From NCBI RefSeq assembly GCF_030818075.1, contig NZ_JAUSZZ010000001.1, positions 3,162,001 to 3,226,000 of the forward strand: 64,000 nt of DNA, read 5' to 3'. The notes beneath the pieces were generated by a model. That model worked only from the letters and a program-made list of their open reading frames with translations. It was not told where the DNA came from and made no database searches. The translations under genes were made by a program, and so were the position numbers. The DNA comes from Microbacterium proteolyticum. Its GTDB lineage: Bacteria; Actinomycetota; Actinomycetes; Actinomycetales; Microbacteriaceae. Each line of letters starts with the position of its first letter. Position 1 is the first letter of the stretch. Of this stretch, positions 33,791 through 48,166 are shown piece by piece.

Positions 33791-34566
33791 GAGCGCCGAC
33801 GGCGCCGCACCTGCACGAACAGCGCGAGAGCGAGCGTCGCCACGCCCCACGCGGCGGCGACCTTCACCAGCACGCCATAGACCAGGTGCGTCGGCGTGTA
33901 GTCGGGGCCGAACCCGCCCTCGACGGCGAGCGCCACGAGCGTCGCCCCGCCGAGCACGAGCGGGAGCGAGAGCCACCACACCGCCCGCACGGCATCCGGA
34001 AGCACCCGATCGACCGGCCGCGGCCGCCGCCGTGACAGCCACCACAGCCCGAACAGCGCGAGCCCCGCGAGGCCGAGCACCCCCGAGCCGTACTGCAGCC
34101 ACTTCACCCCCGGCAGCGGGCCCCACGGCTCCTCCAGTGCCGGAAGCAGCGCCTCGCCCGCACGTCCCTCGTGCGTGAAGAAGTCCCACGCGACGTGCGT
34201 GACCACCCCGAGCGCGAGCGACAGCACGAGCCACAGGATGCCGACGACTCCCCCGCCGACGCTCTCGCGCCAGGCCGCGAGGGCTCCGGCATCCCACTCC
34301 CCCGGCAGGCGGTCGGCGACCGCCCGGGGCATCACCTCCCGCGTCGCCGGACGCAGGATGCACCGCCACACCAGCAGCAGCGCGAACGCCATGACCACCG
34401 TCACCGGCAACCACGCGAGATCGTGCGTCACCGCGTACGGGGGCACGATCCCGCGCAGGAAGAGGGGAAGGTCGGGCGTCATCGCCCCGATCGCGATGGC
34501 CGCCGGCACCAGCGGCGTCCGCAGGAACGGCAGCGCGACGACCGCGTGGCTGACGGTGAACGGCAT
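33763..34566 (-). CDS. DUF4184 membrane protein
   Basis: A 267-residue integral membrane protein with about six helices. The N-terminus MPFTVSHAVVALPF and GAMTPDLPLFLRG is the DUF4184 signature, containing the conserved His and Asp; GVVTHVAWDFFTHEGR gives a second His/Asp group in a helix. These may bind metal, as in related membrane hydrolases, but no activity is established. The last six or seven residues (GDSREVR) are encoded by a dispersed repeat copy, so the original C-terminus was probably different. Its start is 1 base from the tyrS stop, so it is likely co-transcribed with tyrS. Confidence 0.85.
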   Translation of the reverse strand: MPFTVSHAVVALPFLRTPLVPAAIAIGAMTPDLPLFLRGIVPPYAVTHDLAWLPVTVVMAFALLLVWRCILRPATREVMPRAVADRLPGEWDAGALAAWRESVGGGVVGILWLVLSLALGVVTHVAWDFFTHEGRAGEALLPALEEPWGPLPGVKWLQYGSGVLGLAGLALFGLWWLSRRRPRPVDRVLPDAVRAVWWLSLPLVLGGATLVALAVEGGFGPDYTPTHLVYGVLVKVAAAWGVATLALALFVQVRRRRRSVGDSREVR

Positions 34567-34567
34567 G

Positions 34568-35881
34568 TCAGCGGAGGAACAGCCCCGCCAGCGTCTTCTT
34601 GCCGCGGCGCAGGACCGAGACGCCCCCAGGGAGAGTCCCCTCGACGACCTGGTCGTCGCTCGTGACCTTCTCACCGTCGAGCGAGACGCCGCCCTGCGCG
34701 ATCGCGCGGCGGGCATCGCTGAGGCTGCTCGACAGGCCGGTGGAGGTCAGCGCCTCGACGACGGTGGACCCGGGGGCGAGCGTCGCGTGCGGCAGCTCCT
34801 CGAGCGCGCTGCGCAGCACGTCGGCATCCAGAGACGTCACATCGCCCTGGCCGAAGAGCGCCTCGGTCGCGGCGATGACCGCCTCGGTCGCCTCGGGCCC
34901 GTGCACGGTCGTCAGCACCTCGCGGGCGAGACGCTTCTGCGCCGCGCGGCGGAACGGCTCGGCCTCGACGAGGGCCTCGTACTCCTCGATCTCGGCGCGC
35001 GTGAGGAACGTGAACACCTTGAGGCGCTCGATCACGTCACGGTCGTCGGTGTTGAGCCAGAACTGGTACATCACCCACGGGCTGCACATCTCGGCATCTA
35101 GCCAGATCGCGTTGCCCTCACTCTTGCCGAACTTCGTACCGTCGCTGTTGGTGATCAGCGGTGTGCCGATCGCGTGCACCGACGTGCCCTCGACCTTGCG
35201 CACGAGGTCGGTGCCGCTGGTGAGGTTGCCCCACTGGTCGCTGCCGCCGGTCTGCAGCACGCAGCCGTACTGGCGGTACAGCTCGAGGTAGTCCATGCCT
35301 TGCAGGATCTGGTAGCTGAACTCGGTGTAGCTGATGCCGGCCTCGGAGTTGAGACGCGCGCTCACGGCGTCCTTCTTCAGCATCGTGCCGACGCGGAAGT
35401 GCTTGCCGATCTCGCGCAGGAAATCGATGGCGCTCATCGGCGCCGTCCAGTCGAGGTTGTTGACGATGCGCGCGGCGCTGTCGCCGTCGAAGCTCAGGAA
35501 GCGCTCGACCTGGGCGCGGAGCTTGCCGACCCACTCCTCGACGGTCTCGCGGGTGTTGAGCGTGCGCTCGGCCGTCGGACGCGGGTCGCCGATCAGGCCC
35601 GTCGAACCGCCGACCAGCCCGAGTGGGCGATGCCCGGCCAGCTGCAGGCGACGCATCGTGAGCAGCTGCACGAGGTTGCCCAGGTGCAGGCTCGGCGCGG
35701 TCGGGTCGAAGCCGCAGTAGAAGACGATCGGGTCGCCGCCGAGGAGCTCGCGCAGCTCGCCCTCGTCGGTCGACACGTGCACCAGCCCGCGATACACCAG
35801 CTCGTCCCAGACGTTGTCGAAGGTCGGGTCGTTGGCGGGGGTGAGGGCGCTCACGGGCGCCGCGTCGATCGGTGCAGACAC
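34568..35881 (-). CDS. tyrS: Tyrosyl-tRNA synthetase
   Basis: A 437-residue class I synthetase. The HIGH motif appears as SLHLGNLVQLL (about residues 65-75), the KMSKS motif as KFGKSEGN (about 245), and tyrosine-binding YCGFDPTAPS and YQILQGMDYLELYRQ are present. The last 70 residues are an S4 RNA-binding domain (SLSDARRAIAQGGVSLDGEK). It charges tRNA-Tyr. The start at 35881 is preceded by 18 residues before the conserved helix. Upstream is a 180-bp gap that could hold the promoter; no T-box is seen. Confidence 0.97.
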   Translation of the reverse strand: MSAPIDAAPVSALTPANDPTFDNVWDELVYRGLVHVSTDEGELRELLGGDPIVFYCGFDPTAPSLHLGNLVQLLTMRRLQLAGHRPLGLVGGSTGLIGDPRPTAERTLNTRETVEEWVGKLRAQVERFLSFDGDSAARIVNNLDWTAPMSAIDFLREIGKHFRVGTMLKKDAVSARLNSEAGISYTEFSYQILQGMDYLELYRQYGCVLQTGGSDQWGNLTSGTDLVRKVEGTSVHAIGTPLITNSDGTKFGKSEGNAIWLDAEMCSPWVMYQFWLNTDDRDVIERLKVFTFLTRAEIEEYEALVEAEPFRRAAQKRLAREVLTTVHGPEATEAVIAATEALFGQGDVTSLDADVLRSALEELPHATLAPGSTVVEALTSTGLSSSLSDARRAIAQGGVSLDGEKVTSDDQVVEGTLPGGVSVLRRGKKTLAGLFLR

Positions 35882-36064
35882 CGGTTCAGGGTATCAGCGG
35901 GGTTCTCGGGGCCCGGATGCCGCGGCCTCGGCCGACGCGCGGACGAACCCCTGCTGCGAGGGTCTGGTCAGCCGCACGCCACGGTTCGGTTCGACCCGGC
36001 CGCGACGGGCCGGTTCGCCCGCGCCTTGCTCCGGACACGCTGCGCGGTGAGCCTTCGTGCCGCG

Positions 36065-36775
36065 TCAACCCGGGGCGATCCCCCACGACACCAGGAACGC
36101 CGCCGCCAGCGCAGTCACCCAGCTGACGAGGCTGCCGATGAGGAAGTACTCCGCGCGGTCACCGCCGTCTCCGTCGCGTGAGATCTCGGGAAAACGCACG
36201 ATGCCCTTCGCCGCGAGCACCGCCGCGATGAGCGTGTAGGCACCCGCCAGCGTCAGGGCGAACACGAGGATGCGCTCGAGCGGCCCAATGAGCCGGCCGC
36301 CCTTGAGCGTCGGGGCCGCGGTCTCGTCGGGTGTCTCGCGGGTGCCCATCTCCGAGCGCAGCGCGATGCGCACCACGGCGTTGCCGGATTCGAGCAGGAA
36401 CACCAGGCATCCGATCACGAGCACCACCGCATCGGCCGACACGGTCTCGCCCGGTCGATACGACGCCCACAACTCACCCAGGATGCCGGGACGCGCCCGG
36501 CCGGGAGCGATCACCACGGATGCGGCTGCGGCGAGCGCGAGGAGAGCGACCGGCCAGAGTCCCGCACGGGCGGGGCCCTGCTCGGGGACGACCCCGACCC
36601 AGATGGCCGCGACCGCGACGGCGAGCACGCCCGCGACGACGGCATCCAGGCCCGCTGCCGCGACGACGAGCACGACCGCGGCGACCGCGAACGCGACCCA
36701 GCGGCGCGTCCGGATCATCTGGCGCACCAGGTCGACCGTGCCGACGGCGAGCAGGAGCAGGCCCGCGGCGATCAT
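36065..36775 (-). CDS. Membrane protein paired with SatD
   Basis: A 236-residue protein of about six hydrophobic helices, starting right at the N-terminus (AAGLLLLAVGTVDLV). A cytoplasmic loop RSEMGTRETPDETAAP and a final helix ending VSWGIAPG follow. Its ATG overlaps the satD stop (ATGA), so the two are translated together. A membrane partner next to SatD is common in actinobacteria, and the pair is often annotated with DUF3307-type proteins; I cannot assign that domain with certainty. Function unknown. Confidence 0.7.
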   Translation of the reverse strand: MIAAGLLLLAVGTVDLVRQMIRTRRWVAFAVAAVVLVVAAAGLDAVVAGVLAVAVAAIWVGVVPEQGPARAGLWPVALLALAAAASVVIAPGRARPGILGELWASYRPGETVSADAVVLVIGCLVFLLESGNAVVRIALRSEMGTRETPDETAAPTLKGGRLIGPLERILVFALTLAGAYTLIAAVLAAKGIVRFPEISRDGDGGDRAEYFLIGSLVSWVTALAAAFLVSWGIAPG

Positions 36776-37419
36776 GTGCGCGCCCTGCGCAGGAGCACCG
36801 CGAAACCCTCGACGATCGCCGCGGACCCGGCCGACGCCAGCGCCTGCGACACCGCCGACTGGCTGATGCCCTCGCTCTCGGCCAGCTCGCGCTGCGAGCG
36901 CCCCAGGCAGCGCCCGGCGGTGAGCCGGCGCGTCCGCTCGCTCATCGCCGACACGAGCTGATCCCGCGTGAGGAGATAGGCGTTGGCGACGGCGACGGTA
37001 TCGACCATGGCGGCATCCTCCCCCTCGGCGGCGGCGATCCACGTGCGGGCGAACGGCGCGGCGCGCTGCTGCATCTGCTCGACGGCCTCGACGGCGGTGC
37101 GGGCGGCCCACCATGCCGGGCCCTCGGGCACCGTCCGGTCGTCGAGGGCGATGGGACGGACCTCGCCGACGCCCACACCGAAACGGCAGTCGATGTCGCC
37201 GGGGAGGGCGAGTCTCAGCAGGAGCAGAGAGGCGAGGGCATCGTCGAGGCGGGCGTACTCCCCCTGCAGCTCGTCGCCGACCGTGGCCGTCAGCGACTGC
37301 GTGGCGATCGGCAGATCGGCGTCGACCTGGGCGATCGCCCCGGCGAGGCGATGCTGCGCCTCGGCGCGATCGTCGAGACGCCGGGAGGCGACGATGTCGG
37401 CGATGACGACTATGGTCAT
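36772..37419 (-). CDS. satD: SatD-family protein with C-terminal helix-turn-helix
   Basis: A 215-residue protein. The first 150 residues fit the SatD family: IVVIADIVASRRLDDRAEAQ at the start, TATVGDELQGEYARLDDAL, and FGVGVGEVRPI. Residues about 170-205 form a sigma-70-like HTH (SQRELAESEGISQSAVSQAL). SatD was named in Streptococcus mutans acid tolerance; its biochemical role is unknown. Two inverted GATAAGCG sites directly upstream suggest that the HTH binds its own promoter. The gene overlaps the membrane partner by ATGA. It is divergent from nothing; argH on the same strand lies downstream across the window order. Confidence 0.85.
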   Translation of the reverse strand: MTIVVIADIVASRRLDDRAEAQHRLAGAIAQVDADLPIATQSLTATVGDELQGEYARLDDALASLLLLRLALPGDIDCRFGVGVGEVRPIALDDRTVPEGPAWWAARTAVEAVEQMQQRAAPFARTWIAAAEGEDAAMVDTVAVANAYLLTRDQLVSAMSERTRRLTAGRCLGRSQRELAESEGISQSAVSQALASAGSAAIVEGFAVLLRRART

Positions 37420-37420
37420 G

Positions 37421-37458
37421 GCATAAGCATATCGCTTATCATGAGCGTTTGATAAGCG
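37421..37458. promoter_or_regulatory. Candidate SatD operator
   Basis: A perfect inverted repeat CGCTTATC (37433-37440) / GATAAGCG (37451-37458) with a 10-bp spacer, and a third partial half site GCATAAGCAT (37421-37430) ending just before the satD ATG at 37419. The region is AT-rich compared with the window. Its place between the argH 3' end and satD fits an autoregulatory operator for the SatD HTH. Confidence 0.6.
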
Positions 37459-37470
37459 AAAAACTGATAC

Positions 37471-42207
<4,737 letters not shown>

Positions 42208-42211
<4 letters not shown>

Positions 42212-43110
42212 GCGACCACCTCCGTTCCGATTCCCTTGTTGGTGAACAGTTCGACGAGTACCGAGTGCGGCACGCGTCCGTCGATGATGGCCGCGGCGGG
42301 CACTCCCCCGTCGACGGCATCGAGGCACGCCTGCATCTTGGGGATCATGCCCGACTCCAGCTTCGGCAGCATCGCGCGCAGCTCGGTCGACGTCAGGTGC
42401 GACACGAGGGAGTCGCGGTTGGGCCAGTCGGCGTACAGGCCGGGCACATCCGTCAGCACGACGAGCTTGCGCGCCTTCAAGGCGACCGCCAGCGCCGCCG
42501 CCGCGGCATCCGCGTTGACGTTCAACGAGGTGCCGGGGTTGTCCAGGTCGGGCGCGATGCTCGACACGATGGGCACACGGCCGGCGGCGAGATGATCGAG
42601 CACGGGCTGCGGGTCGACCGTCACGACGTCACCGACGCGACCAAGGTCGTGCTCGACGCCGTCGATGAGGACGCCGCGCCGACGTCCGCCGAAGAGTCCG
42701 GCGTCCTCGCCGCTCAACCCCGTCGCCAGCGGCCCGTGCGTGTTGACCTTCGCCACCAGCTGCGGGTTGATCTGCCCGGTCAGCACCATGCGGACAACGC
42801 CGATGGCCTCCGTCGAGGTGACGCGGTAGCCACCGCGGAACTCGCTCGGGATGTCGAGCCGGTTCAGCATCGACGAGATCTGCGGGCCGCCGCCGTGCAC
42901 GACGACGGGCTTGACCCCGACGTAGCGCAGGTAGGCGATGTCGGCGGCGAACGCGTCCTGCAGTTCGTCACTGACCATGGCGTTGCCGCCATACTTCACC
43001 ACCACGACCTGGTCGCGATACTTGCGCACCCACGGCAGCGACTCGACGAGCGTGATCGCCCGTTCGCTGGCCTCGGTGGGATCGGTGTCCTGGATATCGA
43101 TGTCGCTCAT
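42208..43110 (-). CDS. argB: Acetylglutamate kinase
   Basis: A 300-residue amino-acid kinase. [10 protein letters not shown] (about residues 37-46) is the phosphate-binding start, [14 protein letters not shown] (about 72-85) the substrate loop, and [15 protein letters not shown] the nucleotide region. The extended N-terminal helix ([19 protein letters not shown]) is that of the arginine-sensitive hexameric type, so feedback inhibition is likely. It is linked by ATGA to argJ and by GTGA to argD. Confidence 0.97.
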
Positions 43111-44264
43111 GAGGAATAGGCGCTGTTCTCGTGGACGTACTCGTGCGTGAGGTCGTTCGTGCGGATGGTGGCCGACGCCTGACCGACGCGCAGGTCGACG
43201 ACGAGGTCGGTCGCGCGCGGCGTGAGGTCGACGTCTTCACGGGGGCGGTCGGGGCCGCCGGCCGTGCACACGCGCACGCCGTTCATCCAGACGTCGACGT
43301 CGTAGGGGTCGAATTCCGCATCCGTCGTGCCGATGGCCGCGAGGACCCGGCCCCAGTTGGGGTCGTTGCCGAAGATCGCGGCCTTGAAGAGGTTGTTCCG
43401 CGCGATGGAGCGACCCACCTCGACCGCGTCGTCCTCGTCGGCGGCGTTGGTCACGCGGATGGTGATGTCGTGGCTCGAGCCCTCGGCGTCGCCCTGGAGC
43501 TGCGCGGCGAGGTCGTCGCAGACCGCGATGAGGGCCGCGCGGAAGTCCTCGGCATCCGGATGGATGCCGCTGGCACCGCTCGCCATCAACGTCACCTGGT
43601 CGTTGGTCGACATGCAGCCGTCGGAGTCGAGCCGGTCGAAGCTCACCCGGGTGGCCGCGCGCAGCGCCGCGTCGGCCTCGGCGGCATCGAGCACCGCGTC
43701 GGTGGTGATGACGACGAGCATCGTCGCCAGACCCGGGGCGAGCATGCCGGCGCCCTTGGCCATGCCGCCGATCGACCAGCCGTCGCCGGTGTGCACGGCG
43801 CGTTTGGGCTTGGAGTCGGTGGTCATGATCGCGAGCGACGCCTCGTCACCGCCCTCGGGCGACAGGGTCGCCACGCCCTGCTCGACACCCGCGAGGACTT
43901 TCGCCCGGAACTCCTCGTCGCCGGTGCCGATGAGCCCCGTCGAGCACACGACGACGTCACCCGCCCCGACGCCCAGCAGCTCGGCGGCACGTTCGGCGGT
44001 CTGGTGCGTGGTCTGGAAACCGAACGAACCGGTGAAGCAGTTCGCACCGCCGGAGTTGAGCACGATCGCCTCGACGACGCCGTCCTTCACCACCTGCTCC
44101 GACCAGATGATCGGGTTCGCCTTGGCGCGGTTCGAAGTGAAGACGGCGGCGGCGACCTTGAGCGGTCCGCGGTTGACGACGACGGCGACGTCACGCGCGC
44201 CGGTCGACTTCAGGCCCACGGCGACACCGGCCGCTTCGAATCCGGCGGGGGCGGTCACACTCAC
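43107..44264 (-). CDS. argJ: Bifunctional ornithine acetyltransferase / N-acetylglutamate synthase
   Basis: A 385-residue ArgJ. Autocleavage between Ala and Thr is expected in [14 protein letters not shown] (about residues 180-193), freeing Thr as nucleophile. [22 protein letters not shown] near the N-terminus and the [11 protein letters not shown] segment are conserved. It recycles the acetyl group from N-acetylornithine to glutamate; whether it also uses acetyl-CoA cannot be read here. The start is GTG at 44264, in GTGA overlap with argC. Confidence 0.96.
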   Translation of the reverse strand: MSVTAPAGFEAAGVAVGLKSTGARDVAVVVNRGPLKVAAAVFTSNRAKANPIIWSEQVVKDGVVEAIVLNSGGANCFTGSFGFQTTHQTAERAAELLGVGAGDVVVCSTGLIGTGDEEFRAKVLAGVEQGVATLSPEGGDEASLAIMTTDSKPKRAVHTGDGWSIGGMAKGAGMLAPGLATMLVVITTDAVLDAAEADAALRAATRVSFDRLDSDGCMSTNDQVTLMASGASGIHPDAEDFRAALIAVCDDLAAQLQGDAEGSSHDITIRVTNAADEDDAVEVGRSIARNNLFKAAIFGNDPNWGRVLAAIGTTDAEFDPYDVDVWMNGVRVCTAGGPDRPREDVDLTPRATDLVVDLRVGQASATIRTNDLTHEYVHENSAYSS

Positions 44265-45310
44265 GGGGCGACTCCGTTCACGGGAAGGGCGGTGGTCTCG
44301 GCGAGACCCAGCGCGATGTTCATGGACTGCACGGCGGCGCCCGCCGTGCCCTTGACGAGGTTGTCGACGGCGGCGACGACGACCACGCGGTTCGCCGCCC
44401 GGTCGATCGCGAGGCCCAGCGAGGCGATGTTCGCCCCGAGCACGTCGGCGGTGCGCGGGAACACGCCCGCGGGCAGCAGTTCGACGAAGGGCTCGTCGGC
44501 GTACGCGGCCTCCCACGCGGCGCGGATCTCGGCATCCGTCGCCCCGCTCCGGATGGGAGCGCTCGAGGTGGCGAGGATGCCCCGCGACATCGGGACGAGG
44601 ACCGGCGTGAAGGAGATCCGGATGCCGTCCGCCGGGGCACCTGCGCCGACGAGCGCCTGACGGATCTCGGGGATGTGCCGATGTGTACCGCCGACGGCAT
44701 ACGGGTTCGCCGTGCCGAGGATCTCGCTCGCGAGCAGGTTCGTCTTCGCGGCCTTTCCCGCACCGCTCGGGCCGACGGCGAGCACCGAGACGATGTCGCC
44801 CGCGTCGATGACGCCCGCGGCGACACCCGGCGCGAGCGACAACGCGACCGTCGAGGCGTTGCATCCCGGTGCGGCGATGCGCGCCGCGCCGCGAAGGTGC
44901 TCGCGCTGCTTGACGCCGTCGACCGTGAGCTCCGGCACCCCGTACGCCCACGGCTCGGGGTGGTCGCCGCCGTAGAAGGCCGCCCAATCCTCGGGCGAGG
45001 TGAGCCGGTGATCGGCGCCGGCATCGATGACGAGCGGGGTGTCGGCCAGGGCGTCGGTGTACTGCGCCGACTGCCCGTGCGGGAGGGCGAGGAAGACCAC
45101 ATCGTGCCCGGCGAGCACCTCGGGCGTCGTGGCCTGCAATTCGAGGTGCGCGAGCGAGCGCAGGTGCGGCTGATGGGCGACGAGGGGCTGGCCGGCGCTG
45201 GAATGCGCGGTGACCGTGCGCACCTCGATGTCGGGGTGTGCGGCGAGCAGGCGCAGGATCTCGCCGCCCGCATAGCCGGAAGCGCCGGAGACGGCGACCG
45301 AGAGGGTCAT
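44261..45310 (-). CDS. argC: N-acetyl-gamma-glutamyl-phosphate reductase
   Basis: A 349-residue dehydrogenase. [20 protein letters not shown] (about residues 5-24) is the NADP site; the catalytic Cys is in [14 protein letters not shown] (about 148-160); His in [13 protein letters not shown] completes the active site. It reduces N-acetylglutamyl phosphate to the semialdehyde. It is the first gene of the arg operon and lies 348 bp from pheT. Confidence 0.97.
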   Translation of the reverse strand: MTLSVAVSGASGYAGGEILRLLAAHPDIEVRTVTAHSSAGQPLVAHQPHLRSLAHLELQATTPEVLAGHDVVFLALPHGQSAQYTDALADTPLVIDAGADHRLTSPEDWAAFYGGDHPEPWAYGVPELTVDGVKQREHLRGAARIAAPGCNASTVALSLAPGVAAGVIDAGDIVSVLAVGPSGAGKAAKTNLLASEILGTANPYAVGGTHRHIPEIRQALVGAGAPADGIRISFTPVLVPMSRGILATSSAPIRSGATDAEIRAAWEAAYADEPFVELLPAGVFPRTADVLGANIASLGLAIDRAANRVVVVAAVDNLVKGTAGAAVQSMNIALGLAETTALPVNGVAP

Positions 45311-45658
45311 GTTTCTACCTTAGGAGTCGGGGCGTGTGCTGAATCAGCGTGAACCGGGGCGGCGACGCCCGCATGCCCGACCGTCGGCGGGTTTACGAGG
45401 TCGCCGAAAGTCGGCGCGTGACCCGACGTCGACGCTCGCCACCGGTGCTCACGAAGAGCTCCTCGGTGCGCACGGTGATCGACGACATGTGGCGAGGGTA
45501 TCGGCCGCGCGGGCGCACGGGCAAATCGACCCGGATGGTCGACACGTCGTGCGAGGACGCACGACAGGAGGGGTGGGAGACGCCGAAGCGTGTCCACAAC
45601 ACCCTCCCGAGACGCCGAAGCGCCGCGCGGCGAACCGTGCGGCGCTCCAGACGGGCGG
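45311..45658. other. Gap between pheT and argC; probable arg promoter region
   Basis: No convincing gene. A short palindrome gctgaatcagc (about 45342-45352) lies 30-40 bp upstream of argC and could be a regulatory site, although it does not match the usual tgnATnnnnnATnca ARG-box layout well. A direct pair gagacgccgaagcg occurs at about 45578 and 45608. A 31-codon minus-strand frame at 45393-45488 was not accepted as a gene. Confidence 0.5.
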
Positions 45659-48166
45659 TCAGTCGCGGATCGCGGCGCCGAAGCGCTCGGCGGCGACGGC
45701 GACGCCGGCGAGCTTGGCCTCGGTGGCCTCGGCCGCGGTGAGCGTGCGGTCGTCGGCCCGGAAGCGCAGCGCGAAGGTCAGGCTCTTCGTGCCGTCCGCC
45801 AGCCCCGGCCCGCGGTAATCGTCGACCAGGCGCGCGCCCTCGATCAGCGGGGCACCGCCTTCGAGGAGCGCCGCGCGTACCGCGCCGGCTGCGACCTCGA
45901 GCGGCACCGTGAGCGAGACGTCCTGCGTCGCGGCCGGGAAGCCGGAGAGGGATGCCGCGACCACGCGCGCCTGCGCGAGCTCGAGCATCGCGTCGAGGTC
46001 CAGCTCGGCGACGAGCACGCGACCCGGCAGGTCGGCGTCGGCCGAGACGGTGGGCAGCAGCTCGCCGACGTATCCGATGTCCTGGCCGGCCGCGAGCACC
46101 CGGGCGGTGCGGCCCGGGTGGAGGGCGGCGCGCTGCGCCTGCACGAGTTCGATGTCGAGGCCGGCCGCCGCGGCCAGCACGCGGACGGCGTCGACCGCGT
46201 CCGCGAGGTCGGCGGCGACGGCCGCCTGCCCGGGCTGCTTGGGCACCGTGTGGCCGGCGAGCAGCACGGCGACGTGGCGACGCTGCGGCGGGATCGAGGC
46301 ATCCAGAGCGGCCAGGGTCGCGGCATCCGGACGCACCGCCAGCGGCGGCACCGACGCGGTCCCGTACTGCACGCCCGGCTTGGGGAGGAAGACCGTGCCG
46401 ACCTCGAACAGGGCGAGATCGACGATGCCGCGCGAGACGTTGCGATGCGCCACCTGCAGCAGCGCCGGCACGAGCGAACGCCGCAGGAACGGTGCCAGCC
46501 CGTCGAGCGGGTTCGCGAGCTTCACGCTCGGCAGCCGGTCGCCGGACGGCGAACCGTGCAGCGCGTTCTGCTCCTCGGTCGTGAAGGGGAACGACGGCGT
46601 CTCGACGAACCCGGCCGAGGCCAGCGCGTTCGACACGCGACGGCGGCCCTGCTGCGCGGCGGTCAGGCCGCGGCCGGAGGGCGGGGTGGGCAGAACGGAG
46701 GGGATGCGGTCGTAGCCGCCGATGCGGGCGACTTCCTCAGCGAGCGTCCACTTGTCGGTGAGGTCGGGGCGCCACGTCGGCGGGATGACCAGGCGTGCAT
46801 CCCCCTGGCTCTCGATGCGGCATCCGATCGTCTCGAGCGACGCGACGATCTCGTCGTCGGAATAGTCGACGCCGATCAGGCCGGGGACGAACCCGTCCGG
46901 CAGCACGATCCCGTCCACGCCGTAGCCCGTGAGGAGGGCACCTCCGATCTGCGTGTCGAGCGTGCCGCCCGCGTATTCGACCATCAGATCGGCGACGCGA
47001 CGGGCCGCGGCGAAGGGGATCGCCGGGTCGACCCCGCGCTCGAAGCGCCGCGAGGCCTCGGACGGCAGCTTTTGCCGACGGGCGGTGCGCGCGATCGAGA
47101 CGGTGTCGAAGATCGCCGCCTCGATCAGCACGTTGCGTGTCGCGTCCGTCATCTCGGTCGTCCCGCCGCCCATGACGCCCGCGAGGCCGATCGGGCCGGA
47201 CTCGTCCGTGATCAGGAGGTCTTCGGGGTCGAGGGCGCGGACCTTGCCGTCGAGCGTTTCGAGCTTCTCGCCCGCCCGCGCGCGCCGGACCGTGATGCCG
47301 CCCTGCAGGCGGTCCAGGTCGTAGCCGTGGATCGGCTCCCCCAACTCGAGCATGACGTAGTTGGTGATGTCGATCAGCACGCCGAGCGAGCGGATGCCGG
47401 CCAGCGCGAGTCGGGAGATCATCCACGCCGGAGTGGGCTTGGTCGGATCGACCCCGCGAACGATGCGCGCGACGAACTCCGACGCCCCCACCCGTCCGCG
47501 GATGGGCGCCTCGTCGTCGACGGCGACGGGGAATCCCGCCCCGGGATCGAGCTCGCCCCACGGGCGTTCCGCGGGATCGCGGAACGCCGCACCGGTGGCG
47601 TGGGAGTACTCCCGCGCCACGCCGCGCAGCGACAGCGCGTATCCGCGGTCGGGGGTGACGTTGATCTCGACGGCGACGTCGTCGAGACCGAGCAGCGCGA
47701 TGGCATCCGTTCCGACGGGCGCGTCCAGACCGAGCTCCACCAGGCGCAGGATGCCGCCGTGCTCGTCGCCGAGCCCGAGCTCCTTCGCCGAGGCGATCAT
47801 GCCGTCGGAGACGTGACCGTAGGTCTTGCGGGCGGCGATCGGGAAGGGACCCGGCAGCACGGAGCCGGGCAGGGTCACCACGACCTTGTCGCCCGCGAAG
47901 AAGTTGCCGGCACCGCAGACGATGCCGCGCACGCCCCCGTGCTCGTCGCCGACGTCGACCTGACACCAGCGGATGGTCTTGCCGTTCGACTGCGGCTCGG
48001 GCGTGAATTCCTTCACTTCGCCGACGACGATCGGGCCGGACAGCTCGAAGCGGTGCACGTCTTCTTCTTCGAATCCGACGGACACCAGCGACGCGAGCAC
48101 GTCTTCGGGCGTGGCCTCGGCGGGCACGTCGACGTACTCACGCAGCCAGGAGAGCGGGACGCGCAT
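45659..48166 (-). CDS. pheT: Phenylalanyl-tRNA synthetase beta chain
   Basis: An 835-residue PheT. N-terminal MRVPLSWLREYVD is typical; the tRNA-binding EMAP-like domain follows (residues about 40-150), then B3/B4 (editing), B5 and the catalytic-like core, ending in the ferredoxin-like anticodon domain (SLTFALRFRADDRTLTAAEA). It pairs with PheS as an alpha2beta2 enzyme. The start at 48166 overlaps the pheS stop by 1 base (TGATG). The longer upstream frame is the pheS shadow. Confidence 0.97.
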   Translation of the reverse strand: MRVPLSWLREYVDVPAEATPEDVLASLVSVGFEEEDVHRFELSGPIVVGEVKEFTPEPQSNGKTIRWCQVDVGDEHGGVRGIVCGAGNFFAGDKVVVTLPGSVLPGPFPIAARKTYGHVSDGMIASAKELGLGDEHGGILRLVELGLDAPVGTDAIALLGLDDVAVEINVTPDRGYALSLRGVAREYSHATGAAFRDPAERPWGELDPGAGFPVAVDDEAPIRGRVGASEFVARIVRGVDPTKPTPAWMISRLALAGIRSLGVLIDITNYVMLELGEPIHGYDLDRLQGGITVRRARAGEKLETLDGKVRALDPEDLLITDESGPIGLAGVMGGGTTEMTDATRNVLIEAAIFDTVSIARTARRQKLPSEASRRFERGVDPAIPFAAARRVADLMVEYAGGTLDTQIGGALLTGYGVDGIVLPDGFVPGLIGVDYSDDEIVASLETIGCRIESQGDARLVIPPTWRPDLTDKWTLAEEVARIGGYDRIPSVLPTPPSGRGLTAAQQGRRRVSNALASAGFVETPSFPFTTEEQNALHGSPSGDRLPSVKLANPLDGLAPFLRRSLVPALLQVAHRNVSRGIVDLALFEVGTVFLPKPGVQYGTASVPPLAVRPDAATLAALDASIPPQRRHVAVLLAGHTVPKQPGQAAVAADLADAVDAVRVLAAAAGLDIELVQAQRAALHPGRTARVLAAGQDIGYVGELLPTVSADADLPGRVLVAELDLDAMLELAQARVVAASLSGFPAATQDVSLTVPLEVAAGAVRAALLEGGAPLIEGARLVDDYRGPGLADGTKSLTFALRFRADDRTLTAAEATEAKLAGVAVAAERFGAAIRD

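Noticed and set aside
34568..36060. T-box or other riboswitch upstream of tyrS or pheS
   Set aside because: No T-box sequence or specifier hairpin is visible in either upstream region.
45342..45352. ARG box for ArgR upstream of argC
   Set aside because: The gctgaatcagc palindrome is too short and differs from the usual ARG-box layout; kept only as a possible site.
45393..45488. 31-codon ORF upstream of pheT on the minus strand
   Set aside because: No ribosome-binding site, an Arg-rich tail and no recognisable feature; too weak to call.
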